Shown: piece by piece, positions 21,184 to 26,663 of the stretch
How positions within the stretch are numbered: the stretch's first letter is position 1
Layout: the number at the start of each line of letters is the position of its first letter
Assembly (NCBI GenBank): GCA_001725215.1
Contig: MEFT01000004.1
Span: forward strand, 1-26,663
Length of the DNA stretch: 26,663 nt
DNA from: Clostridium sp. SCN 57-10
GTDB lineage: Bacteria > Bacillota > Clostridia > Oscillospirales > Butyricicoccaceae
Reading direction: 5' to 3'
Notes under the pieces: model-generated
Databases searched by the model: none
The model's input: only the letters and a program-made list of their open reading frames with translations
Told to the model about the DNA's origin: nothing
Made by a program: the position numbers and the translations under genes

Positions 21184-21215
21184 TAAAAACAGAGCGGTAT
21201 CCTTGATACCGCTCT
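21184..21215 (-). terminator. Terminator of the GNAT-HAD unit
   Basis: AGAGCGGTATC and GATACCGCTCT (11 pairs, CTT loop, 21191-21215), followed on the minus strand by GTTTTTATG. Directly after the HAD gene. Confidence 0.9.
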
Positions 21216-21235
21216 GCCATTTTGCCGCATCTCCG

Positions 21236-21733
21236 TCAGGACAGCAGCTGCTTCAATTCACTCAAGCTTCCAATGGGATTTTCACATGGCAGGTTGATGC
21301 CGTAAAAGCAAAGGCCGCACGCCTGCGCCATTTGCATATCTGCCATAGAATCGCCCGCGTAAAAAGACTGCGCCAGATGAATCTGCGGATATTTCTCACA
21401 CGCCGCGCGGATCATGCCTGACCTCGGCTTGCAGCAGTCGCAGCCGCTGTCCCGCCTGTGCGGGCAATAGAACACGTCGAGCACTTTTACCCCTTCGGCC
21501 TCCAGCTCGGTAAGCAGGCGCCTCGTGAAGCTTTCATATTGTGCAAGAGAGATGAAACCCTCCCCGATGATATACTGGTTGGTGATAATGATGATGCGAT
21601 AGCCAAGCGAAGTCAAATACCGCATCGCCTCAGCCGCGCCGTCGAGCAGCTCCGGCGCGCGGACGGCTGTCCATTCGGCGTCCGGGTAGTCTTTGTTGAT
21701 CGTCCCGTCACGATCCAAAAAAGCAACCTTCAT
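21236..21733 (-). CDS. HAD-IIIA family phosphatase, GmhB-like
   Basis: 165 residues. It carries the HAD motif I DRDGT (Asp7 nucleophile, Asp9 acid/base), motif II in IIIITNQ, motif III with Lys102 in CKPRSGM and motif IV GDSMADMQMA (Asp128). The zinc site C90-P-H92 ... C98-D-C100 is that of heptose-bisphosphate phosphatases (GmhB) and histidinol-phosphatase relatives. The likely reaction is removal of phosphate from a sugar bisphosphate; the substrate cannot be told here, as no heptose genes are near. It lies 12 bases after the GNAT gene, so the two form one unit, with a strong terminator following. Confidence 0.85.
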   Translation of the reverse strand: MKVAFLDRDGTINKDYPDAEWTAVRAPELLDGAAEAMRYLTSLGYRIIIITNQYIIGEGFISLAQYESFTRRLLTELEAEGVKVLDVFYCPHRRDSGCDCCKPRSGMIRAACEKYPQIHLAQSFYAGDSMADMQMAQACGLCFYGINLPCENPIGSLSELKQLLS

Positions 21734-21745
21734 CGTATACTCCTA

Positions 21746-22222
21746 TCATAACACCAGCTTCATGTCATTCCAAACGGCACCGCCGTGCTGCGACTGCGAA
21801 AGCCCGGCACGCGCAAAGCCGAACTTTGCGTAATAAGGCACCAGCCTGTCTTTACACGCAAGCGTCACGCAGGTTACACCGCGTGATCTTGCATCGTCGA
21901 GCATACGCCCGATGAGCGCCGCGGCAACCCCTCTCCCCTGCCATGCCGGGTCGGTCTCGACGCAGAGAAGCGCAAAACAGTCGCCGTGTGACGTACCCTC
22001 AGGCTCGTAAAGCTCGTCGCAGATAAAGTCATGCGGCGTTCGGCGTCCGTTCAACAGGCCGACGATTTCGCCGCCCTCCTCGGCCACATAAAACCACTCG
22101 GGAAAGTGCGCGATGCGAAAAGCAAACGTGGCGCTCGGCGCCGCCTCAACGGGCGGAAACGTAAGCACCTCAATCTCCATCAGCCGGTCAAGGTCGCCCG
22201 GCTGTGCGGCTCGAATATCCAT
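21746..22222 (-). CDS. GNAT-family N-acetyltransferase
   Basis: 158 residues, starting MDIRAAQPGDLDRLMEIEVL; GGAGGTAAAG stands directly before ATG 22222. The acetyl-CoA loop is seen as WQGRGVAAALIGRMLDDARS (motif A), preceded by the beta strand CFALLCVETDP and followed by YYAKFGFARAG. A serotonin/arylalkylamine-type acetyltransferase relative is likely (DLDRLMEIE with FPPVEAAP, then FPEWFYVAEE), but the substrate is unknown. It forms an operon with the HAD phosphatase downstream. Confidence 0.85.
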   Translation of the reverse strand: MDIRAAQPGDLDRLMEIEVLTFPPVEAAPSATFAFRIAHFPEWFYVAEEGGEIVGLLNGRRTPHDFICDELYEPEGTSHGDCFALLCVETDPAWQGRGVAAALIGRMLDDARSRGVTCVTLACKDRLVPYYAKFGFARAGLSQSQHGGAVWNDMKLVL

Positions 22223-22287
22223 CTTTACCTCCTGCGCGCTTGCGCCATTTAAGAATGTCTTAAGGAACATCGTTTGAGACAAATACC

Positions 22288-22308
22288 CTTAACTACGCTA
22301 AATGCTCA
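22288..22308. repeat. Stop-codon-linked intergenic motif, copy A
   Basis: The plus strand reads CCTTAACTACGCTAAATGCTCA, in which the last three bases are the complement of the secreted-protein stop codon. The same pattern, with transitions only, is at 23888-23909 after the zinc-ribbon gene. It may be the promoter of the gene downstream on the minus strand. Confidence 0.45.
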
Positions 22309-23184
22309 TCTGAAGTTTTGGTTCATTTGCTTTTTCTTTTTATGAACGCGCCACGCAAGAAAGATCACGATTGGTGCTACGATCAGGATGACTGGTGAAA
22401 ACATCAAAAGCATCATCGGAAGATATGGACTTCTTATCGTGCTGAAAATATTCTGCCACCAGTTTTCATCTATGACAATCCTCAAGTTTTCTTGAGGTAA
22501 GGTATCTGATGTATATTGATAGGTGCGCGTATCAATTTTATGAAACGCAAGGTTGCTGCTTTTAATGATCGGCATTGCTTCATCAAGATAGAGATTAATT
22601 TTCAGGTTTGAAAAATTTTTCCACATGGCCGCGGGGGCAATATAATAATCAATAACACCCTTTTTCACATTAAAATCATAATCGGGATACCCGCCAAGAC
22701 GATAGGAATACGAAACAATAACGTCATATTCCTCATCCGGTGAAAAATCCATCGTAAAGGTTATCGTATCCACCAGGCTTGCGACTACCTTATTTATAAG
22801 TACGGCGTATTGCCAATCATTTGATTTTGCCTGTGTATCGTAGGTCAATTCGTATTTTTCCGCTGTAAATTTTGTCGCCTTACCGTTAACTACCACCTTT
22901 ACATCACTGCTTTCCATATTCGGGGATAGAAACATAGATGGTGTAGAAATACTTTTATCGGTTGTGTTCTTCATCCTATAAGTTGCAACAATATCCGCTT
23001 GAGAACCGTTGACCGTAATGTCTAACACCTCTGAAAGAACAGCAATCTCATCATTCTTTTCGAATGTAATGGATGAGCCAATATCCGCCTCGGCAGGCGC
23101 CGCCATATTGGCATGGGCAACTTGAGGTGTAAAAAGACACATGGCAAAAAACAAGATTAACATTTTTTTAAGTTGATTTTTCAT
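22306..23184 (-). CDS. Secreted, membrane-anchored protein of unknown function
   Basis: 292 residues. Sec signal peptide at 1-25 (KKMLILFFAMCLFTPQVAHA, cut likely after AHA). The exported part, about 26-250, is beta-rich: EKNDEIAVLSEVLDITVNG and YRMKNTTDKSISTPSMFLSP look like an immunoglobulin-type fold. One membrane helix (about 253-277: LPMMLLMFSPVILIVAPIVI) and a basic tail (HKKKKQMNQNFR) anchor it, with the tail inside. Family not recognised. It is AT-richer than the core genes and has its own promoter region, which resembles those of its neighbours. A Gly-rich or LPxTG wall signal is absent. Confidence 0.75.
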   Translation of the reverse strand: MKNQLKKMLILFFAMCLFTPQVAHANMAAPAEADIGSSITFEKNDEIAVLSEVLDITVNGSQADIVATYRMKNTTDKSISTPSMFLSPNMESSDVKVVVNGKATKFTAEKYELTYDTQAKSNDWQYAVLINKVVASLVDTITFTMDFSPDEEYDVIVSYSYRLGGYPDYDFNVKKGVIDYYIAPAAMWKNFSNLKINLYLDEAMPIIKSSNLAFHKIDTRTYQYTSDTLPQENLRIVIDENWWQNIFSTIRSPYLPMMLLMFSPVILIVAPIVIFLAWRVHKKKKQMNQNFR

Positions 23185-23215
23185 TCTACTCCCTCCTGCG
23201 CAAAATATATTTACT

Positions 23216-23229
23216 CTTTATACCTAAAG
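23216..23229. promoter_or_regulatory. Candidate operator upstream of the secreted-protein gene
   Basis: CTTTATACCTAAAG, a palindrome with half-sites CTTTA/TAAAG and 4-base centre. Similar sites are at 23871-23884 and 24789-24802, each upstream of a different minus-strand gene, and each is followed on the plus strand by TGT. Confidence 0.5.
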
Positions 23230-23295
23230 TGTATCATAGCACGGCTATGTTCTCAACCATCATTTGGATGTAACAGACAAACCCCCGCACGGAAA

Positions 23296-23328
23296 AGCGG
23301 CGGCCACAAAACAATTGTGGCCGCCGCT
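23296..23328 (-). terminator. Terminator of the VOC gene
   Basis: AGCGGCGGCCACAA and TTGTGGCCGCCGCT, a perfect 14-pair stem with a 5-base loop, followed on the minus strand by TTTTCC. Compensatory changes against the copy at 24868-24904 support selection for the stem. Confidence 0.8.
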
Positions 23329-23364
23329 CCGTTATGCTCATACTCTTCCTGATCAATCCAGAGC

Positions 23365-23823
23365 CTATGATTTGATACACTCTTTGATATAATCCACCGG
23401 TACATCCATGCGCACGGCAACCTGTTCTTCCGACAGTCCGCTGCTCAAGAAGCGCTTTACAACCATTATAATATCCTCTGCGACCTCAATAATATGGTGG
23501 TCGGGGTCATAAAAGCGAACCGCTCTTTGTCCCCAGCTATGTTCAAGCGGCTCGTGTACATATTCGATGTGTGCTTCTTTCAATTTTGTAAAAAACGCAT
23601 CGATATCAGCTTCCTCGAAATAAAGTTCGCTTGCGTTATGTTTAAGGCAAATATCTTTCTCGTGAATGAACTTAGACCACGTATCCATCGTCTGTAGAAA
23701 TAAGCCATTGTCCAATTGAACATTGGCTCCAAAATCTGCAACCACATTCATGCCGAGGATGTCATGATAAAACTTCTTGCTTTCAGCCATATTTTTTACC
23801 GCAATGAGCGTGCCTTTGTACAT
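23365..23823 (-). CDS. VOC-family (glyoxalase-like) protein
   Basis: 152 residues. Residues 1-118 form two beta-alpha-beta-beta-beta units: MYKGTLIAVKNMAESKKFYHDILGMNV, then YFEEADIDAFFTKLKEAHIEY and VRFYDPDHHIIEVAED, the classic vicinal-oxygen-chelate pattern with a metal-ligand glutamate near its end. The substrate is unknown; the family includes glyoxalases, fosfomycin enzymes and dioxygenases. A C-terminal extension (120-152, FLSSGLSEEQVAVRMDVPVD) looks like a small helix-turn-helix-type addition. Start at ATG 23823 with GGAGG upstream. Confidence 0.85.
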   Translation of the reverse strand: MYKGTLIAVKNMAESKKFYHDILGMNVVADFGANVQLDNGLFLQTMDTWSKFIHEKDICLKHNASELYFEEADIDAFFTKLKEAHIEYVHEPLEHSWGQRAVRFYDPDHHIIEVAEDIIMVVKRFLSSGLSEEQVAVRMDVPVDYIKECIKS

Positions 23824-23870
23824 GTCGGGTTCCTCCTTCGTTTTCCGCCCTTTCGCGAAATATCAATCCT

Positions 23871-23884
23871 CTTTATTCCTAAAG
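23871..23884. promoter_or_regulatory. Candidate operator upstream of the VOC gene
   Basis: CTTTATTCCTAAAG, the same palindrome as at 23216-23229. It lies 48 bases before the VOC start. Confidence 0.45.
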
Positions 23885-23887
23885 TGT

Positions 23888-23909
23888 CCTTAACCATGCC
23901 AAATGCTCA
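23888..23909. repeat. Stop-codon-linked intergenic motif, copy B
   Basis: CCTTAACCATGCCAAATGCTCA on the plus strand, overlapping the stop of the zinc-ribbon gene; matches 22287-22308 with only transitions. Between them the two genes have nothing in common. Confidence 0.45.
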
Positions 23910-24167
23910 TTTTGTGATATGGACGCGTTCTCCACAATGACTACAATGATACTTATGTGTCTTTGCATACAACAGTCTGTCAAGATTTGTAAACCCATTA
24001 CATTTCCGACACCGTAAATGTTTATGATCAATTATAACATATCCGGTGATCGCTAGCGCCGCCGGGATAAAGAAATACCATGCGAAAAAACCTGCCACAA
24101 GAAAAATTGCAAAAGCTGTAATGCATACAAATGCAAATAAAATATTTTTAAATTGAATTGTGTTCAT
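23907..24167 (-). CDS. Small membrane protein with C-terminal zinc ribbon
   Basis: 86 residues, starting MNTIQFKNILFAFVCITAFA. Two membrane helices (about 8-29 and 31-47) are followed by a cytoplasmic zinc ribbon with CRKC and CSHCGE (Cys-x2-Cys ... Cys-x2-Cys). No enzymatic motif. GGAGG lies just before the start. It stands alone between the GNAT and VOC genes on the same strand. Function unknown. Confidence 0.7.
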   Translation of the reverse strand: MNTIQFKNILFAFVCITAFAIFLVAGFFAWYFFIPAALAITGYVIIDHKHLRCRKCNGFTNLDRLLYAKTHKYHCSHCGERVHITK

Positions 24168-24206
24168 TTCGGTACCTCCACAGCTGATATGAATACTCCT
24201 CTTTTT

Positions 24207-24758
24207 CTATGTTACTCTGACACATCCGTCGCTCATCGCTTGCCAATCCTGCTTTGCCATACGATATTCATAGGAGGAAAACTCTTGATCAAGCGAGGAA
24301 GAGCAAAAAATACCTTCCTGCATCAAGCGGAAACCGCATTTTTCAATCATACCTTTGGAAGCCATATTGCTTTGAAAACAGCATGCCCAAACAAATTGGA
24401 TATTTTCTGTCGTAAACAGATAGGTAAGCACCGCTTTTATAGCCTCCGTCATGATCCCCTTCCTGTGATACTGTAGATGAAGCGCACAGCCTAATTCCCG
24501 TGTATCCGCTCTTCCTTCTTCGGAATCCGGATCAATGGAGATATGACCGATTACCTTTCCGTTTTCGAGCCAAACAATAGCATGTTTGTGCCCCTCAGCC
24601 ATCCAGTCGCGAAGGATTTCCTCGCTTTCTTCCAGCGATGTGTGGGCAGCCCACCCGGCATAGATACCAACCCCATCCTGTGCACAATACTCATGCATGT
24701 CGTGTAAATCCGACTCCAAAAACGGCCGTATGCGTAATCGTTCCGTATGTAACTGCAT
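24207..24758 (-). CDS. GNAT-family N-acetyltransferase, RimJ/RimL type
   Basis: 183 residues starting MQLHTERLRIRPFLESDLHD, the signature opening of RimJ/RimL-type acetyltransferases. The acetyl-CoA region is seen as ELGCALHLQYHRKGIMTEAI, then ENIQFVWACCFQSNMASKGM and IEKCGFRLMQEGI, with the usual Asn-x-AS motif. Substrates of this group are protein N-termini or small molecules; unknown here. GGGAGG lies 6 bases before ATG 24758, preferred over GTG-type starts upstream. Confidence 0.87.
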   Translation of the reverse strand: MQLHTERLRIRPFLESDLHDMHEYCAQDGVGIYAGWAAHTSLEESEEILRDWMAEGHKHAIVWLENGKVIGHISIDPDSEEGRADTRELGCALHLQYHRKGIMTEAIKAVLTYLFTTENIQFVWACCFQSNMASKGMIEKCGFRLMQEGIFCSSSLDQEFSSYEYRMAKQDWQAMSDGCVRVT

Positions 24759-24788
24759 TGCTGTCCTCCCTCGTCCCATAGAAACATT

Positions 24789-24802
24789 CTCTATTCATAG
24801 AG
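24789..24802. promoter_or_regulatory. Candidate operator upstream of the second GNAT gene
   Basis: CTCTATTCATAGAG. Compared with CTTTA/TAAAG sites, the third position is changed on both arms, so symmetry is kept. Confidence 0.5.
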
Positions 24803-24867
24803 TGTATCATAGCGCGGCCGTGTTCACAACCATGATTTGGCTGCGACAGGCAACCCCCTCGCACGAA

Positions 24868-24904
24868 AAAGCGGCAGCCACAGAATCACTGTGGTTGCCG
24901 CTTT
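24868..24904 (-). terminator. Terminator of mscL
   Basis: AAAGCGGCAGCCACAG (24868-24883), AATCA loop, CTGTGGTTGCCGCTTT (24889-24904), 16 pairs including one G-T. Followed on the minus strand by TTCGTGCG, so the T run comes from the stem base. Confidence 0.8.
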
Positions 24905-24922
24905 GATCTATTCTATCGCGCG

Positions 24923-25342
24923 TTATTTCGCTTCTTTTTCGTCTTTCAGCAAGTCGCGAATCTCGGCAAGCAGCACAAGCTGCGGGTCGGGCGCAGGAGC
25001 GGGTGCCTCCTCCTTCTTGCGCTGCAAGCGGTTGAGCGTGCGAATCAGCAGGAACACAACAAACGCAATCAGCAGGAAGTCGATACTCTTCTGCAGGAAG
25101 TTGCCGTAACGAAGCGCAACCTCGGGCACGTCGCCGGCGGCGGGCGTAAGCACAAACTTAAGCTCGGTAAAATTGACGCCGCCGATAATCTTGCCGATTA
25201 CCGGCATCAGCATATCGTTGACCATTGAGCTGACGATCGCGGTAAACGCACCGCCGATGATGATGCCCACGGCCATGTCCATCACGTTGCCTCGCGAGAT
25301 AAACTTCTTAAACTCTGCCAAGAATCCCTTTGCCTTTTCCAT
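24923..25342 (-). CDS. mscL: Large-conductance mechanosensitive channel
   Basis: 139 residues, usual MscL length. Opens under membrane tension to release solutes in osmotic downshock. Order: N-terminal amphipathic helix (GFLAEFKKFISRGNVMDMAV), first membrane helix (GIIIGGAFTAIVSSMVNDML), periplasmic loop (about 50-80), second helix (SIDFLLIAFVVFLLIRTLNR) and C-terminal bundle (PQLVLLAEIRDLLK). It works as a homopentamer in the membrane. Start ATG 25342 with GAGGA upstream. It lies 23 bases after rsmG on the same strand and is followed by a long hairpin. Confidence 0.96.
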   Translation of the reverse strand: MEKAKGFLAEFKKFISRGNVMDMAVGIIIGGAFTAIVSSMVNDMLMPVIGKIIGGVNFTELKFVLTPAAGDVPEVALRYGNFLQKSIDFLLIAFVVFLLIRTLNRLQRKKEEAPAPAPDPQLVLLAEIRDLLKDEKEAK

Positions 25343-25365
25343 ATGTATCCTCCTCTTTTCTGTCT

Positions 25366-26085
25366 CTATCGAATCGGCTCCGCTTTGATTTTGGCAAAGC
25401 GGCGCGGATAACCCTTCGGTGTGGGTGCCGTCTTGCGGATGAGCAGCACCTGCCGGCTGTGCGGGAACTGGGGAAGCATATACGTGCGCGCGCCCTCAAT
25501 GGTACCGCCCAGCACGGTGATGGCGCGACGTGCGCCGTCAATCTCCTCCGCCGTTTCCGCGTTGTCCGACTTCATGGCGAGAAACAGCCCCCCCTCGCGC
25601 ACATAGGGCAGGCAAAGCTCGGAAAGCACGCACAGATCGGCCACGGCGCGCGACGTTACCACGTCAAACCCGCCGCGCAACCCCCGCTGCGCGATATACT
25701 CCTCGGCGCGCGCCGCCACCGCCGTCACCGGTATGCCAAGCGTCTGCGCCGTGCGCAACACAAAGTCGATGCGCTTAGCCGTTGCGTCAAGCATCGTAAC
25801 GTCAAGCCCCGGCAGCCAGCATTTCAGCGGCAGACCGGGAAAGCCCGCGCCGCAGCCGACGTCGAGCACGCGCGTGCCCGTAAGATCGGCGCAGGTGAGC
25901 AGAAAAAGGCTGTCCAGCATATGGCGCGACGCAACCTGCTCCGGCTCGGTGATGGCCGTAAGGTCCATCACGCGGTTTCCCTCGTCAAGCAGCTCGGCAA
26001 AACGCTTGAGGCGCGCGATGCCCGCCTCATCCTCCGCGATGCCGAACACGCGCAGACCGTCGCGCAGCACGTTATCAAAGCTCAT
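25366..26085 (-). CDS. rsmG: 16S rRNA (guanine-N7) methyltransferase RsmG
   Basis: 239 residues. It methylates G527 of 16S rRNA using SAM. Motif I is RVLDVGCGAGFPGLPLKCW (partly shown), with the typical TLLDATAKRIDF-type motif II (VTMLDATAKRIDFVLRTAQ) and VVTSRAVADL motif. The N-terminal LLDEGNRVMDLTAITEPEQV is also conserved. It overlaps the end of mnmG by 11 bases, the near-universal mnmG-rsmG pair of the origin region in Bacillota. Confidence 0.95.
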   Translation of the reverse strand: MSFDNVLRDGLRVFGIAEDEAGIARLKRFAELLDEGNRVMDLTAITEPEQVASRHMLDSLFLLTCADLTGTRVLDVGCGAGFPGLPLKCWLPGLDVTMLDATAKRIDFVLRTAQTLGIPVTAVAARAEEYIAQRGLRGGFDVVTSRAVADLCVLSELCLPYVREGGLFLAMKSDNAETAEEIDGARRAITVLGGTIEGARTYMLPQFPHSRQVLLIRKTAPTPKGYPRRFAKIKAEPIR

Positions 26086-26663
26086 GGTGCAATCCCCCCA
26101 TCGAAAGATAGACGATCAGCGCGCCGATGTCGGCCGGTGAAACGCCCGAAATACGCGACGCCTGCCCCAGCGTGCGCGGCCGCACGCGGTCAAGCTTTTG
26201 CCGCGCCTCGATGCGCAGCGTCTGAATGCCGCTATAATCGATGCCCTCCGGCAGCGCGCGGCTCTCGAGCCGCTGCTGCTCGGCTAGCTCGCGCAGCTGG
26301 CGGTCGATATAGCCCTCATATTTGATCTCAATTTCCACCTGCTCGGTCACCTTGCGCGAAAGCGGCGGGCGCGCGGGATCGATAGCGGCAAGCGCATCAT
26401 AATCAAGCTCCGGTCGGCGCAGCAGCTCGGCAAGCGACACGCCGGACGATACGGGCGACGTACCGCGCGAGATAAGCAGCGCATTCACCCCGTCGCGCGG
26501 CGCGATATAGGTGGCGCGCAGCCGCGCCATTTCGGCTTCGGAGGCGTCATACGCGGCGCGCATTTCGGCCACGCGCGCGTCAGTGACCAATCCGAGCGCC
26601 GCGCCCTTCTCCATCAGCCTGCGGTCGGCGTTGTCCTGTCGGCACACCAGGCGATATTCCGAG
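26075..26663 (-). CDS. mnmG: tRNA uridine 5-carboxymethylaminomethyl modification enzyme MnmG, C-terminal part
   Basis: About 196 C-terminal residues; the 5' part lies outside the window, and the frame is open to its edge (SEYRLVCRQDNADRRLMEKG). With MnmE it makes cmnm5-uridine at the tRNA wobble position. The helical C-terminal domain is complete: ALPEGIDYSGIQTLRIEARQ, RPRTLGQASRISGVSPADI and the end GALIVYLSMGG, typical of the MnmE/tRNA-binding part. The FAD and NAD domains are not in the window. Confidence 0.95.
   Translation of the reverse strand, partial: SEYRLVCRQDNADRRLMEKGAALGLVTDARVAEMRAAYDASEAEMARLRATYIAPRDGVNALLISRGTSPVSSGVSLAELLRRPELDYDALAAIDPARPPLSRKVTEQVEIEIKYEGYIDRQLRELAEQQRLESRALPEGIDYSGIQTLRIEARQKLDRVRPRTLGQASRISGVSPADIGALIVYLSMGGLHHEL

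Larger units (their letters stand above)
23216..23330. repeat. Intergenic repeat, copy 1
   Basis: Similar over its whole length to 24789-24904. It includes the palindrome, GTATCATAG, an AACCAT-ATTTGG segment, CGCACG and a long hairpin. On the minus strand it spans the terminator of one gene and the promoter of the next. Confidence 0.7.
24789..24904. repeat. Intergenic repeat, copy 2
   Basis: The partner of 23216-23330: the same order of palindrome, GTATCATAG, AACCAT-ATTTGG, CGCACG and hairpin, with scattered substitutions. It lies between mscL and the second GNAT gene. Confidence 0.7.

Noticed and set aside
22270..24910. Integron-type cassette array with attC sites
   Set aside because: The shared blocks contain GTTAAGG/CCTTAAC, which is close to but not the attC core, the repeats also carry promoters, and no integron integrase is present.
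1..26663. CRISPR array or transposase/insertion sequence
   Set aside because: No short regularly spaced direct repeats, no cas gene, no transposase-like protein and no terminal inverted repeats of an insertion sequence were seen.

Overview
The window looks like a piece of chromosome from a GC-rich member of the Bacillota (class Clostridia or a relative), close to the replication origin. The right third carries, all on the minus strand, mnmG (its start lies beyond the window), rsmG, mscL, a set of accessory genes, noc, soj (parA), spo0J (parB) and serS. This is the classic Firmicute origin-side arrangement. Two perfect parS sites lie between noc and soj. YmaF, an XhlA-type lysis protein and Shine-Dalgarno-led genes throughout point the same way. 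The species cannot be named from the sequence alone.

Layout. 1-294: C-terminal end of an unrecognised protein. 427-519: a 30-residue cysteine-rich peptide gene. 832-1678: a GlsB/YeaQ-type membrane protein and a YmaF-family protein. 1948-2029: a decayed copy of the 3' half of a tRNA-Ser gene and its terminator. 2157-16315: a phage-tail island. It holds a repressor (XRE) with its ImmA/IrrE protease, a lytic-type promoter, a second cysteine-rich peptide gene, a frameshifted scaffold-like gene, a full siphovirus-type tail set (terminator, tube, two chaperones, tape measure, distal tail/hub, fibre), XhlA, a holin-like protein and a C39-like endolysin. A CPCC protein and an unrecognised neighbour follow as cargo, then a relic of a second endolysin end. 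16317-16553: tRNA-Ser(GCU) and tRNA-Ser(UGA). 16627-21033: a small membrane protein, serS, spo0J, soj, parS and noc. 21236-24910: an accessory block (HAD phosphatase, two GNAT acetyltransferases, a secreted anchored protein, a VOC protein, a small zinc-ribbon membrane protein) whose intergenic regions repeat one another. 24923-26663: mscL, rsmG, mnmG.

How it fits together. The island is bounded by the tRNA-Ser(GCU) gene on the right and a degenerate copy of its 3' half on the left, as expected for an old tRNA-targeted integration. No integrase, replication gene, terminase, portal or capsid gene is present, while the tail and lysis genes are open and tightly overlapped. This is the content of a headless tail-like particle (F-type tailocin, such as monocin), although a decaying prophage is also possible.

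The least explained signal is the pair of 29-30 residue four-cysteine peptides at 427-519 and 3367-3456. Their coding sequences, promoters, a palindrome set between -35 and -10, a covarying leader hairpin and terminators all recur about 3 kb apart, one copy outside and one inside the island. A second unexplained signal is the set of related intergenic repeats and palindromes in the 22.2-24.9 kb block.
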